NCBI GenBank assembly: GCA_020437105.1
Contig: JAGQWR010000036.1
Coordinates: 1-55,281 of the forward strand
Direction of reading: 5' to 3'
Source: Saprospiraceae bacterium
Lineage (GTDB): Bacteria; Bacteroidota; Bacteroidia; Chitinophagales; Saprospiraceae
DNA length: 55,281 bases
Notes under the pieces: model-generated
What the model was told of the DNA's origin: nothing
Databases searched by the model: none
Seen by the model: the letters and a program-made list of their open reading frames with translations, nothing else
Made by a program: the position numbers and the translations under genes
Part shown: one piece after another, positions 35,368 to 43,128 of the stretch
Layout: every line of letters begins with the position of its first letter
How positions within the stretch are numbered: the stretch's first letter is position 1

Positions 35368-36524
35368 TGAAAAAATTAGTATTCGTTGCGTTGGCCTTTG
35401 TTTCTATTAACAGCATGCAGGCCCAGGGCATTGGTTTTATTGAAGACCAAAGTTGGGAATCCATTTTGGAAAATGCCCGGGAAACCAACCGGATCATTTT
35501 TGTGGATGCTTACGCTTCCTGGTGTGGCCCTTGTAAAGCGATGAGCAAAGAGGTGTTTATACTGCCAACTGTTGGCGCATTTTTTAACGAGCATTTTATC
35601 AACGTCAAGTTAAACGTCGAGAAGGGCGATGGTCCAAATGTTGCATCCCATTATGGGGTGCAGGTAATTCCGACTTACCTGTTTGTAAATGGAGACGGGG
35701 ATCTGATTCATTCCGGACTTGGCTATTTGTATGAAGAAGATTTGTTGGAATTAGGGGCTGTAGCGCTAGACCCTTCCCGGAATATTGGTGGACTGCGTAC
35801 ACGCTACCAGGCTGGAGAAGACGACCCGGATTTTCTGCGAACATTTGCAACCATGTTAGCAGATGCTTCCGACCCGCAGGCCGATGAAGTCGTACAGGCA
35901 TATCTGCGCACGCAGGAAGATCTATCTACGGAAACAAATATGGAATTCATCCTGCTTTCCCTGGCCAGTTCTTCCAGTCCGTACTATGATTATGTCTTGC
36001 AGAATCTGGGCGTTTTTGCAGAAGTATATGGTGAAGAAACGGTAGTGGATGTATTGCAAAGTGCCATTTACAACGATCTGTATGGTGGTGATCCGCAACC
36101 GGAAATGTTACAAAAGGCGGATGCGCTTTTTCGCCGTACCATGCCGGAAGATGCGGCCGTTATGGCCAATGTGGTACGGATAATTTATTATCAGAACACA
36201 GAAAATTGGAATGCGTATTCAGATCAGGCTATTAAGTATTTTACGGACAATGCAGACGAAATTGGTTGGGGGGAATACAATGAGCACGCTTGGTATTTTT
36301 ATGAACATGTGTCTGATCCTGCAAAAATGAATATTGCCTTAGAATGGGCACGCAAGTCGGTTGAAATGAATGAAAATTATTACAACCTGGATACGCTTGC
36401 ACATCTTTACGCAAAGCTGGGCAAGAAAAAAGAAGCTAAAACAGCTGCGAAAGGCGCAATAGAAATTGCTAAAGTAACGGGCGATGACTACTCATCGACT
36501 CAAGAGTTGCTGGATAGTTTATAG
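35367..36524 (+). CDS. exported thioredoxin-like protein (second of pair)
   Basis: A 385-residue paralogue of the preceding gene with the same plan: signal peptide ending SMQAQ (residue 20), thioredoxin fold with WCGPC in ASWCGPCKAM, cis-proline in QVIPTYLFV, then helical repeats with a TPR-like end (ALEWARKSVEMNENYYNLDTLAHLY). Both copies start the mature protein with QGI(D/G)F, showing a local duplication. Likely role: periplasmic thiol-disulfide exchange, with the helical tail perhaps binding a partner. A perfect inverted repeat follows the stop codon. Confidence 0.85.
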   Translation: MKKLVFVALAFVSINSMQAQGIGFIEDQSWESILENARETNRIIFVDAYASWCGPCKAMSKEVFILPTVGAFFNEHFINVKLNVEKGDGPNVASHYGVQVIPTYLFVNGDGDLIHSGLGYLYEEDLLELGAVALDPSRNIGGLRTRYQAGEDDPDFLRTFATMLADASDPQADEVVQAYLRTQEDLSTETNMEFILLSLASSSSPYYDYVLQNLGVFAEVYGEETVVDVLQSAIYNDLYGGDPQPEMLQKADALFRRTMPEDAAVMANVVRIIYYQNTENWNAYSDQAIKYFTDNADEIGWGEYNEHAWYFYEHVSDPAKMNIALEWARKSVEMNENYYNLDTLAHLYAKLGKKKEAKTAAKGAIEIAKVTGDDYSSTQELLDSL

Positions 36525-36532
36525 GATATTAA

Positions 36533-36579
36533 TAAACCTGGATTTGAATCTAATTCTTAGAATGTCAAATCCAGGTTTA
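36533..36579. terminator. inverted repeat between thioredoxin-like gene and xth
   Basis: Perfect 15-bp stem TAAACCTGGATTTGA (36533-36547) with its complement at 36565-36579, 17-nt loop. There is no T tract, and the right arm lies inside the last codons of xth. It probably separates the two convergent transcripts. Confidence 0.5.
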
Positions 36580-37333
36580 CCCATACCGGACAATGGTCTG
36601 AGTGCATTGCCTGATTTAAGTGCCGGGATTCAAGTAGGGTGTTTTTCAGGTTCTCGGTTACAGAGAGGTAATCTATCCGCCAGCCTTTGTTGTTTGCCCG
36701 GGCGTTGGCCCGGTAACTCCACCAGCTATATTCGATCTTCTCCGGATTCAAATGTCGATAGGCATCGACAAAACCAGCTTCCAGCCATTTGTCCATCCAG
36801 GCTCGTTCTTCCGGGAGAAAACCGGAGGATTTTTTATTTCCGATTGGATCGTGGATATCAATCTTAGTATGGGCGATGTTGTAATCACCACAGATTAATA
36901 GTTTTGGCCGTTCTTTGCGCAGTTCTTGTGCCCACTGCAGAAATTCATCCAGAAATTGCATTTTAATATCCTGCCGGATATCCCCGGAGGTGCCGGAAGG
37001 GAAATAGCAGTTCAGAACAGTCCAGTCACCAAAGTCGGCCCGGATTACGCGGCCTTCCGTATCGCAAAGGTCTATGCCCGTTTTTGTGATAACCTGATCT
37101 GGTTCTTTTTTTGAGAAAATGGCCACCCCGCTATATCCTTTCTTTTCGGCTGAATGCCAGTAGTGGTGGTAACCCAGGTCTTCAATAGGCTGCATGTCAA
37201 CCTGATCACGCATGGCTTTTGTTTCCTGTAGGCAGATCAGGTCAAACTGATTTTCGGCTGTCCATTCGGCAAACCCTTTTTTAAGAGCTGCGCGGATACC
37301 ATTTACATTATAGCTAACAAAGGAGAGTGCCAT
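36557..37333 (-). CDS. xth: exodeoxyribonuclease III
   Basis: AP endonuclease and 3'-5' exonuclease of base-excision repair, 258 residues from the ATG at 37333 (an ATG three codons upstream at 37342 is also possible). All family landmarks are present: SYNVNGIRAALKKGF, the magnesium ligand in CLQETKAM, GVAIFSKK, the catalytic CGDYNIAH block, DYLSVTENL and the C-terminal SDHCPVWVNL with the catalytic histidine. A consensus promoter precedes it. Confidence 0.95.
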   Translation of the reverse strand: MALSFVSYNVNGIRAALKKGFAEWTAENQFDLICLQETKAMRDQVDMQPIEDLGYHHYWHSAEKKGYSGVAIFSKKEPDQVITKTGIDLCDTEGRVIRADFGDWTVLNCYFPSGTSGDIRQDIKMQFLDEFLQWAQELRKERPKLLICGDYNIAHTKIDIHDPIGNKKSSGFLPEERAWMDKWLEAGFVDAYRHLNPEKIEYSWWSYRANARANNKGWRIDYLSVTENLKNTLLESRHLNQAMHSDHCPVWVNLDLTF

Positions 37334-37355
37334 TGGATACAATTTTGAATAACAT

Positions 37356-37386
37356 CAAATGTAAGCGATCCCAAACGGCTGTCCAA
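37356..37386 (-). promoter_or_regulatory. xth promoter (TTG-N20-TACATTTG)
   Basis: On the minus strand: TTG (37386-37384), 20-nt spacer, TACATTTG (37363-37356), giving a leader of about 17 nt before the ATG at 37333. Confidence 0.55.
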
Positions 37387-37446
37387 TTGCAGAGGAGAAA
37401 AACATGAGTCATCCCTAATTTTCGGAGTGACTCCTATTTACCACAA

Positions 37447-37682
37447 TTTGTCCGGGCTGGAGGAAAGGTGCCGCTACTACGGAGCTTTAGAAAAATTTTC
37501 CATTTGAAATACTACAGAGAGATTGCTCCGCTGGAGCAAAAAGTTGAATCTAACCCGAAACCCATCTCCATAGGAGATTAATCTTTGTAGGCAATAATCC
37601 CAACCAAAATCTAAGCTCCGTCGGGGCGACACTTCTAAAACTAAAAATCCCGAATTTCAAATTTCTCCAAAATTCGGGATTA
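37447..37682 (-). repeat. dispersed hairpin-array repeat, copy B
   Basis: Inverted copy of the element at 10790-11046. Read on the minus strand it has the leading inverted repeat (37646-37657 with 37670-37681), then palindromes corresponding to copy A: a GCCCC/GGAGC-type unit near 37617-37629, ATCTCC-TAT-GGAGAT (37564-37578), TTGCTCC-AGC-GGAGCAA (37523-37539) and a decayed GCTCC-GTA-GTAGC unit near 37472-37484. It fills the 357-bp gene-free gap between xth and the lipoprotein gene; the only other signal I see there is the xth promoter. Confidence 0.8.
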
Positions 37683-37699
37683 TATACTAAGTGGGGGGC

Positions 37700-38443
37700 T
37701 TACATGCAACCGTTTTCGGTGCAAGTAGGATTTCCTGCAATTTGCAGGTAATAACATTCGGTACTACTATAAACTTTACATTCTACCTCCACATATAGGG
37801 TGACTTCGTAATAACCGTTGCAAGGCACAGCATAGTCATACGTTATGGCACCGGGGTATTGAAACTGCAAGTGGGTAAGCGAATTAGAGACTGCAACGCC
37901 ATTTACATACCAACGGGCACCTGTAATAGTAGGGTCATTGGTGCTCCACCAGTTTCCATCAATGGTGGTATAATTACGCAACTGCCCAGAGGCCAGGTTT
38001 GTAATATTCATATTGCTGGTACCACTGAAATTACCAATGATAACATCTACATCTGCGCAGCCAAAATAAGAGGCTAGAATCAGTAGATCGGAGGTATTAA
38101 TAACACCGTCGCAATTGAGATCGATTTCCGGCGGACAGCCACTGGTGCATCCGAAGTTGGCAATTAAAAGATCCAGGTCATCCTGGTTAAAACAACAGCC
38201 CTCAAACATATCGCAGGGTGGCATTCTGTTTTCGCCGTTGACGGCATCCTGAATGTCTTTTCCGCTCAGCTGGATTTTATTTTCAGCGCGGTCATTGTGC
38301 TGTTCGATAGCATCAACCAGGCTTTGGGCAGAAGCCGAATAGCTCAATGTTTCTTGCTGTGGCTGGATTTCTTCCTGTTCGGAGCAGGAAGCAAAAAATC
38401 CGGCAGTAAGCATGATAAGGAATGAAATGCGAATGAATCTCAT
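37700..38443 (-). CDS. dockerin-like lipoprotein of unknown function
   Basis: A 247-residue lipoprotein: the signal peptide ends GFFASC, with Cys20 lipid-modified. A Gln/Glu-rich linker follows. Residues 84-128 carry two EF-hand-like loops of dockerin style (FNQDDLDLLIANFGC and INCDGVINTSDLLILASYFGC in part), each ending in GC, with extra cysteines nearby. The C-terminal 115 residues are a Thr/Tyr-rich beta domain with four cysteines (TECYYLQIAGNPTCTENGCM at the end). I know no family for that part. Surface exposure is likely. Confidence 0.7.
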   Translation of the reverse strand: MRFIRISFLIMLTAGFFASCSEQEEIQPQQETLSYSASAQSLVDAIEQHNDRAENKIQLSGKDIQDAVNGENRMPPCDMFEGCCFNQDDLDLLIANFGCTSGCPPEIDLNCDGVINTSDLLILASYFGCADVDVIIGNFSGTSNMNITNLASGQLRNYTTIDGNWWSTNDPTITGARWYVNGVAVSNSLTHLQFQYPGAITYDYAVPCNGYYEVTLYVEVECKVYSSTECYYLQIAGNPTCTENGCM

Positions 38444-38532
38444 GGCAAACGTTTTTGATTATTAAAAAATGTAATCAAAAGTCGCTTGCATCCTTGGGTA
38501 GCGGAATTACACTTTTAGCTGGAATTACTAAT

Positions 38533-38559
38533 AAAAAGGCTCATTCAATGAGCCTTTTT
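38533..38559 (-). terminator. terminator of the T9SS gene at 38572-39648
   Basis: Stem AAAAAGGCTCATT (38533-38545) with AATGAGCCTTTTT (38547-38559), T-rich at both ends; it lies just after the stop codon of the minus-strand T9SS gene and before the next gene. Confidence 0.75.
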
Positions 38560-38571
38560 ATTTGAATAGCG

Positions 38572-39648
38572 CTAAATTTTTTGAAGTTTGAGGGTATTTG
38601 CCTGTTCTCCGTTTTGCACTCGAATTAAATACATACCCGGTGAGAGTGTAGGCGGAAGTACAAATTCGGTTTGAAGAAAACCCTCATAGGTGTTTTGAGT
38701 CCAACTTTTGATCAGCCTGCCCTGCAGGTCGAGTAATTGTACCTGGAGGAGGTCAGCCGAGCTAATCATTTCCAGATTAAAAGAGGAAGAAACAGGATTG
38801 GGCGAAATTTTAGGCGGAGCTGGATAGGTTGTACTCGCCGGACTTTTTTGCGCGCAAACCTGCATGATCATTTGTAGATTGGGATCGAAATCATATATAA
38901 CCGTGCCATTAAAAAAAGCGATAGAGCCCAGGTAGGGATAACTTGGCCATCCGATGCCAAACTGGAAATTCAGGTCACCACAATCCGGGTTGAACTGCAC
39001 AACCTGGCCGGCTAATCCCGTTTTAACCCGAATTTGGATCTCATTTTCTGCTTCTTCCAACGGTATAAATAAGTCTAGCACACTGGAAGGAGGCAGGGTA
39101 TAATTATTGTTTACCAAAATTTGAGAGCCGGAATATGCGTCGCAGCGGCAGGTTAGGTGTGGATTATAAGCCGACATGAGATCTTTTTCGGCTATGATAA
39201 TGCCAAAGAAACTTTTGGATGTACTGCAGCTTGCCTGTACTGCAAAAAGATAAAGGCCATCATCAATATCTGTGAGTTTGTAGCTTTGGGTAGCGCTGGG
39301 AGGAAAATCTGTGTAGCCGCTGATACCAGTTTGCAGGTTGAGATGAAACAGTCTATACACAACAGCCCCCTGAACATTGGGCCAGCTAAAAAAAACATTG
39401 GAGCCAGCGAATTGGGTAATTGTAGGGTCTGGAATAGCACATTGGCTGGATGCACCAACGAGAATGCCAGCCAGGTAATTTGTTAATTCTGTAGTCGTTT
39501 GGTAGCAATTAACCCCCAGATTAGCCGTGATTTCCTGGGCTACAATTGGATAGTTTGTGTTGGTTGCCTGCGCAGGTGGTTGGGCCTGAAGGGTGAAAAT
39601 AGTCCCAATAAAAATAAACAGGATGAGGAGCTGGTTTCGGTTTTTCAT
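38572..39648 (-). CDS. T9SS-secreted protein of unknown function
   Basis: A 358-residue secreted protein. The signal peptide ends FTLQAQ (residue 22). The central part (about 80-140) resembles a fibronectin type III fold (FFSWPNVQGAVVYRLFHLN pattern), followed by a cysteine-containing beta domain (HLTCRCDA). The last 85 residues are a T9SS type A sorting domain: ISPNPVSSSFNLEM, LLDLQGRLIKSW, LSPGMYLIRVQNG, ending LKLQKI. Its substrate or partner is unknown. It shares strand and closeness with the lipoprotein gene downstream but has its own terminator. Confidence 0.8.
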   Translation of the reverse strand: MKNRNQLLILFIFIGTIFTLQAQPPAQATNTNYPIVAQEITANLGVNCYQTTTELTNYLAGILVGASSQCAIPDPTITQFAGSNVFFSWPNVQGAVVYRLFHLNLQTGISGYTDFPPSATQSYKLTDIDDGLYLFAVQASCSTSKSFFGIIIAEKDLMSAYNPHLTCRCDAYSGSQILVNNNYTLPPSSVLDLFIPLEEAENEIQIRVKTGLAGQVVQFNPDCGDLNFQFGIGWPSYPYLGSIAFFNGTVIYDFDPNLQMIMQVCAQKSPASTTYPAPPKISPNPVSSSFNLEMISSADLLQVQLLDLQGRLIKSWTQNTYEGFLQTEFVLPPTLSPGMYLIRVQNGEQANTLKLQKI

Positions 39649-39784
39649 ATTTGATAGAGACTGGATTGGTAAATGAAAAATAGTTTGTCAAGCAGTTGTT
39701 TAACTGCTAAAGATGCGGAATCAGAAGAATAGAATCCATTACATTTTTTGGAAGTTTTTCCGGCAGGACCACTTTTAACCGATT

Positions 39785-41230
39785 ATGTGGGCAAAAAAAA
39801 TTTGGGAATTTTTTGAGATTCTGGACCCGAAAGATCTGGATGAGTTAGAATTATTTCTTCAATCGCCTTATTTCAATAGGGGGTCAGGAGCAGGAACCAT
39901 GCTGCTTTTATTTGAATCTTTTCGGGATTCCTACCAATCGGGAAGCTGGCCGGATCCGGATCTGCTTTATGCCCAACTTTTTCCGGACGAGGTAGAGATC
40001 AAGGGGAAATTATCAAAACTGCTGAGTCAGCTTACTCAACTGATTCGGCAGTTTATTCAACAGCTGGACTGGCATTCGCGGGAAGCAAAAAACCAGAATG
40101 CACTTGCAGAACTTCGATTTTATCGGAAACGTGGTTTGCACCAACGATTTGAAAAAGGGTTGAAACTTCTGGAAGATCGATTAGCACATTCCCGGGGAAC
40201 AGACCAGCAGCATATGTATTTGCAATTCCTCCTGGAGCAGGAACGTGTAGAGTTTTTTGCCTTTCAGAATAAGCGAAAGAGCGACCTGAATATTCCTAAA
40301 TTAATAGAGCGGCTGGATTGGTTTTATCTGTTTTCTAAAATGGAATTTGCCTTGGCCTTTCTGGCACAGGGAATCCATTTTTCGCTTCCGCGGAATGAGG
40401 TAGAACAGTTGTTGACAGAGGTTGAAAAGCTCCCCAACGGAAATGGATTTCTGGAAATTCCGGTGGTGGGTGTTTATTGGTCCATGTTGAAGTACCTTGT
40501 TCGGGAGGATGAAGGCAGTCTTGACGAGTTGGAATTTGTACGAAGCGAAATACAGGGTGCAGATGAAAAGTTGCTTCCGGAGCAGAAGCAAATGCTTTTT
40601 GGCTTATTGCGGCACCAGGTCATAGGTGCGGTAAATCGGGGCAGGCTGACATTTTTACCTATTGCCTTTCAAATCTATTGTGAACACCTGGAGGCGGGCT
40701 ATCTGTATTACGAAAAAAAAGTAACCTCCTCGACTTATCGAAACATGGTGACAATGAGCCTGCGTTTAAAACAATTTAACTGGACCCGAACGTTTTTGGA
40801 TGATTACCGCGACAAACTTATCGGGGCAGATCACCCGGAAGAGGTGTATCGGTTTAACCTGGCGAACCTGTATTTTCACGAACGAAAGTTTGATGAAGCG
40901 CTCGATTTACTGGGTCCCAAGTACAACGATCTCTATTACCAGCTGGCTGCACGGCGCCTGGAAATCAAAGTGCTTTTTGAAGTGCAATCTCCTCTGCTGG
41001 AATCAAAAATGGAGTCCTTCAAAATTTATGTGTTTCGGCTTTCGCAAAATAATTTACCGGCTACCCAGGCTTCTGGAAATAACCATTTTATTGATTTGCT
41101 GCGGCGGATTATAAACCCTTCGACTTTAGGAAACGATCAACGAATCAACTTGCTTCGAAAACAATTTGAAGAGGCACATGTACTCGCCGAGCGGAATTGG
41201 CTGGATGAAAAACTGCGGCAGTTGCATTAG
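39785..41230 (+). CDS. large helical cytoplasmic protein, unknown function
   Basis: A 481-residue protein with no signal peptide or membrane segment. It opens with an FFEILDPKDLDELELFL segment followed by SPYFNR, a start shared by a family of long helical proteins that I associate with Saprospiria. The rest is rich in Leu, Glu, Gln, Phe and Tyr, with helical pairs resembling TPR or SEL-type repeats (YRFNLANLYFHERKFDEALDLL near residue 357 is the clearest TPR). A scaffolding role is possible, but nothing is known. The 3' end overlaps the convergent arsenate reductase-like gene by 4 nt. Confidence 0.7.
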   Translation: MWAKKIWEFFEILDPKDLDELELFLQSPYFNRGSGAGTMLLLFESFRDSYQSGSWPDPDLLYAQLFPDEVEIKGKLSKLLSQLTQLIRQFIQQLDWHSREAKNQNALAELRFYRKRGLHQRFEKGLKLLEDRLAHSRGTDQQHMYLQFLLEQERVEFFAFQNKRKSDLNIPKLIERLDWFYLFSKMEFALAFLAQGIHFSLPRNEVEQLLTEVEKLPNGNGFLEIPVVGVYWSMLKYLVREDEGSLDELEFVRSEIQGADEKLLPEQKQMLFGLLRHQVIGAVNRGRLTFLPIAFQIYCEHLEAGYLYYEKKVTSSTYRNMVTMSLRLKQFNWTRTFLDDYRDKLIGADHPEEVYRFNLANLYFHERKFDEALDLLGPKYNDLYYQLAARRLEIKVLFEVQSPLLESKMESFKIYVFRLSQNNLPATQASGNNHFIDLLRRIINPSTLGNDQRINLLRKQFEEAHVLAERNWLDEKLRQLH

Positions 41231-41868
41231 GTTGCTGTTTTAATCAGCCATCCCAGATAAAGCATTTCCAATCCGATTTCGCGCACTTTTAACTGGTAAG
41301 CCAGTTCTTCTTCCGGGGAATCATCGGCCTCTTTCGGGTCTTCATAGGGTAGCGGAAATCTTGCAATAGCGCCCGGAATAAATGGGCAATTCTGCTCGGC
41401 ATCCGTGCAGACCATGATGGCCAAAAGCCCTGTTTTAGGAATGGAAGGGTCGGACCATGATTTTGAAAACAAGGCTCGATCTGACGAACCTGAACCTGGA
41501 AGAGAAAGTGAAAATTCAGAATTTTCAGACGTCTTGGTTTTTATTAAAGGAAATCCGGCCTGTTGCAGCGCATGTACCATTCGGTCGTTAAAGGCCGTTG
41601 TTTCAGTGCCAGCAGAGAACGCGTGTAGCCAGGGCAAATCATAATAAATAGCCACAGCATGCATCCAAACTTCACCTAATTGAGACCTTCGGGAGTTGTG
41701 CGTGCAAACAAACAAGAGGTTTATTTCCGGGGAGTGGGCGTGGTGCTCCAAAATCAGCTGACTGAGCATGTTAAGCTGTTCTTTGCGATGGGCAGAGATG
41801 CCTGGCCATTCCGTTTCCAGATTAGCGAAAAGTTGCAGTAGTACTTCGGAGGAGATGCCCTTTTTCAT
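41227..41868 (-). CDS. arsenate reductase-like low-molecular-weight phosphatase
   Basis: A 213-residue cytoplasmic enzyme of the low-molecular-weight tyrosine phosphatase fold. The P-loop is CTHNSRRSQ (C55, R61). Two further cysteines, C154 and C161, are spaced as in the CTDAEQNC loop, matching the Cys10/Cys82/Cys89 relay of thioredoxin-linked ArsC, and the DP after the relay (YEDPKEAD) is also kept. An N-terminal helical extension of about 50 residues is not part of the core. Arsenate reduction is therefore plausible, but no arsR or efflux gene is near. It is divergent from the PadR gene over a 76-bp gap holding a palindrome. Confidence 0.82.
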   Translation of the reverse strand: MKKGISSEVLLQLFANLETEWPGISAHRKEQLNMLSQLILEHHAHSPEINLLFVCTHNSRRSQLGEVWMHAVAIYYDLPWLHAFSAGTETTAFNDRMVHALQQAGFPLIKTKTSENSEFSLSLPGSGSSDRALFSKSWSDPSIPKTGLLAIMVCTDAEQNCPFIPGAIARFPLPYEDPKEADDSPEEELAYQLKVREIGLEMLYLGWLIKTAT

Positions 41869-41914
41869 GCCTGTAAGTTAAAATCTTGAAGGAAGATTTT
41901 TTTCTAAAATTATA

Positions 41915-41940
41915 ATACATAAGAATATTATGTATATTTG
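41915..41940 (+). promoter_or_regulatory. padR promoter with overlapping palindromic operator
   Basis: A perfect inverted repeat ATACATAA-GAATA-TTATGTAT (41915-41935) overlaps the exact -7 box TATATTTG (41933-41940). PadR proteins typically bind palindromes with ATGT/ACAT halves and repress their own genes, so this is the likely operator. The start codon at 41945 follows by 4 nt, implying a near-leaderless mRNA. The operator may also govern the divergent ArsC-like gene. Confidence 0.6.
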
Positions 41941-41944
41941 CCCT

Positions 41945-42286
41945 ATGCATTCAAAAGAACTACTAAAAGGCAGCCTAAAGACCATCATTCTAAAAATGCT
42001 GAAAGAGCATGGCAGGATGTATGGCTATGAGATCACTCAGAAGGTGCGCACATTGACTGGCGATGAGTTGGTCATTACGGAAGGGGCGCTTTATCCGGCG
42101 CTGCATAAGCTGGAGGCTGACAAACTGGTGCAAACCGAGCAGGAATTTATCGGCAAGCGCGTACGACGTTATTATTCTTTGACGCCTTCCGGCGAATTAG
42201 CCGTCGAAGAAAAAGTCTCAGAATTTGAGTCATTCGTACAGATGATGCAATTGATCATTCAACCCAAAACCTCTTTTAATGGCTGA
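41945..42286 (+). CDS. PadR family transcriptional regulator
   Basis: A 113-residue winged-helix repressor. It begins MHSKELLKGSLKTIILKMLKE, continues with GRMYGYEITQKV, the winged-helix core GALYPALHKLEADKLV and the wing KRVRRYYSLTPSG, then a short C-terminal dimer helix. A start at 41930 would add five residues but lies inside the promoter, so 41945 is chosen. It overlaps the next gene by 8 nt; in PadR pairs of this kind the downstream HAAS-domain membrane protein is thought to act together with the repressor. Confidence 0.92.
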   Translation: MHSKELLKGSLKTIILKMLKEHGRMYGYEITQKVRTLTGDELVITEGALYPALHKLEADKLVQTEQEFIGKRVRRYYSLTPSGELAVEEKVSEFESFVQMMQLIIQPKTSFNG

Positions 42287-42995
42287 GTTGAATACCTGGC
42301 AATTAGAGAAAGTGGAGAATAAGCTAAAACAGGTTGGCTTGGGTCATGCCGTTTTGGAAGGGGAGTTATTGGATCATTTATGTTGTGCCATTGAGCAAAG
42401 TCTGGTTTCCGGCCTGAGTTTTGAAAATGCAATGACGCAAGCATTTGCTGCATTTGGAGAAGATGAAATGAAAAATCTGGATGTAGAAACCATTTCAATC
42501 ACAAACCAAAACAGCTTAGTAATGAAAAAAATGTTGATTTCACTGGCAGCCGGTATGATACTGGTATTTGTCACCGTCATGAGCCTGAGTGCAGACCCGC
42601 CATCCATTGCGCCGCTTTCCGGAAACTGGAAGATTTCCAGTGGATTCGGCATGCGGATCCATCCCTTTCTTAAGGAAAACCGGATGCACAGCGGTATTGA
42701 TTTGCCTGGAAAAATCGGTACGCCCGTTCTGGCTACCGGCAGTGGGGTTGTAGAGCAAGTGGAATATTCACCAGAGACCTATGGCTACCACGTAAAAATC
42801 CGCCACGATGATCATTTTCAGACGCTTTACGCTCAAATGACTGAAAATATCGAGGTAAAAGTTGGACAAAAAGTCGAGATCGGGACCATTATCGGACATG
42901 TAGGAAACTCGGGAAAAAGTACTGCGCCCCATTTGCACTATGAGGTTTTAAAGGATGGCGTTCACGTAGATCCTGAAAATTATATGGGGCTTTAA
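42279..42995 (+). CDS. HAAS-domain membrane protein with M23 peptidase domain
   Basis: A 238-residue single-pass protein. Residues 1-68 form the helical HAAS/DUF1700-type domain found next to PadR genes (LEGELLDHLCCAIEQSL and NAMTQAFAAFGE), expected in the cytoplasm. A transmembrane helix covers about 84-104. The outer part is an M23 (LytM-type) domain with zinc ligands H137 and D141 in HSGID, and H218/H220 in HLHYEV, so it should cleave peptidoglycan cross-links or bind the wall. The start overlaps padR by 8 nt, giving coupled translation. This joins a wall-facing domain to a regulator-linked inner domain. A terminator follows. Confidence 0.88.
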   Translation: MAELNTWQLEKVENKLKQVGLGHAVLEGELLDHLCCAIEQSLVSGLSFENAMTQAFAAFGEDEMKNLDVETISITNQNSLVMKKMLISLAAGMILVFVTVMSLSADPPSIAPLSGNWKISSGFGMRIHPFLKENRMHSGIDLPGKIGTPVLATGSGVVEQVEYSPETYGYHVKIRHDDHFQTLYAQMTENIEVKVGQKVEIGTIIGHVGNSGKSTAPHLHYEVLKDGVHVDPENYMGL

Positions 42996-43026
42996 GCAAC
43001 TTAATCCCTAAAGACTCATCTTCTCC

Positions 43027-43062
43027 GGGCGGAAAGTGGCGAAAGCTGCTTCCGCCCTTTTT
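43027..43062 (+). terminator. terminator of the padR-M23 unit
   Basis: Stem GGGCGGAA (43027-43034) with TTCCGCCC (43050-43057), with extra pairing towards a GAAA loop, then five T. Confidence 0.85.
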
Positions 43063-43128
43063 CATTCCCGCCTTCTTGGCTATCTTTAAGCAGCTCCCTT
43101 ATTACCTGCAATACAAAACATTAAATTC

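Noticed and set aside
36533..36579. insertion-sequence end formed by the 15-bp inverted repeat
   Set aside because: The arms are only 17 nt apart and one arm is coding for xth; a convergent transcript separator is simpler.
41930..41944. padR start at the upstream ATG
   Set aside because: It lies inside the -7 box and operator; the family sequence begins at the ATG at 41945.
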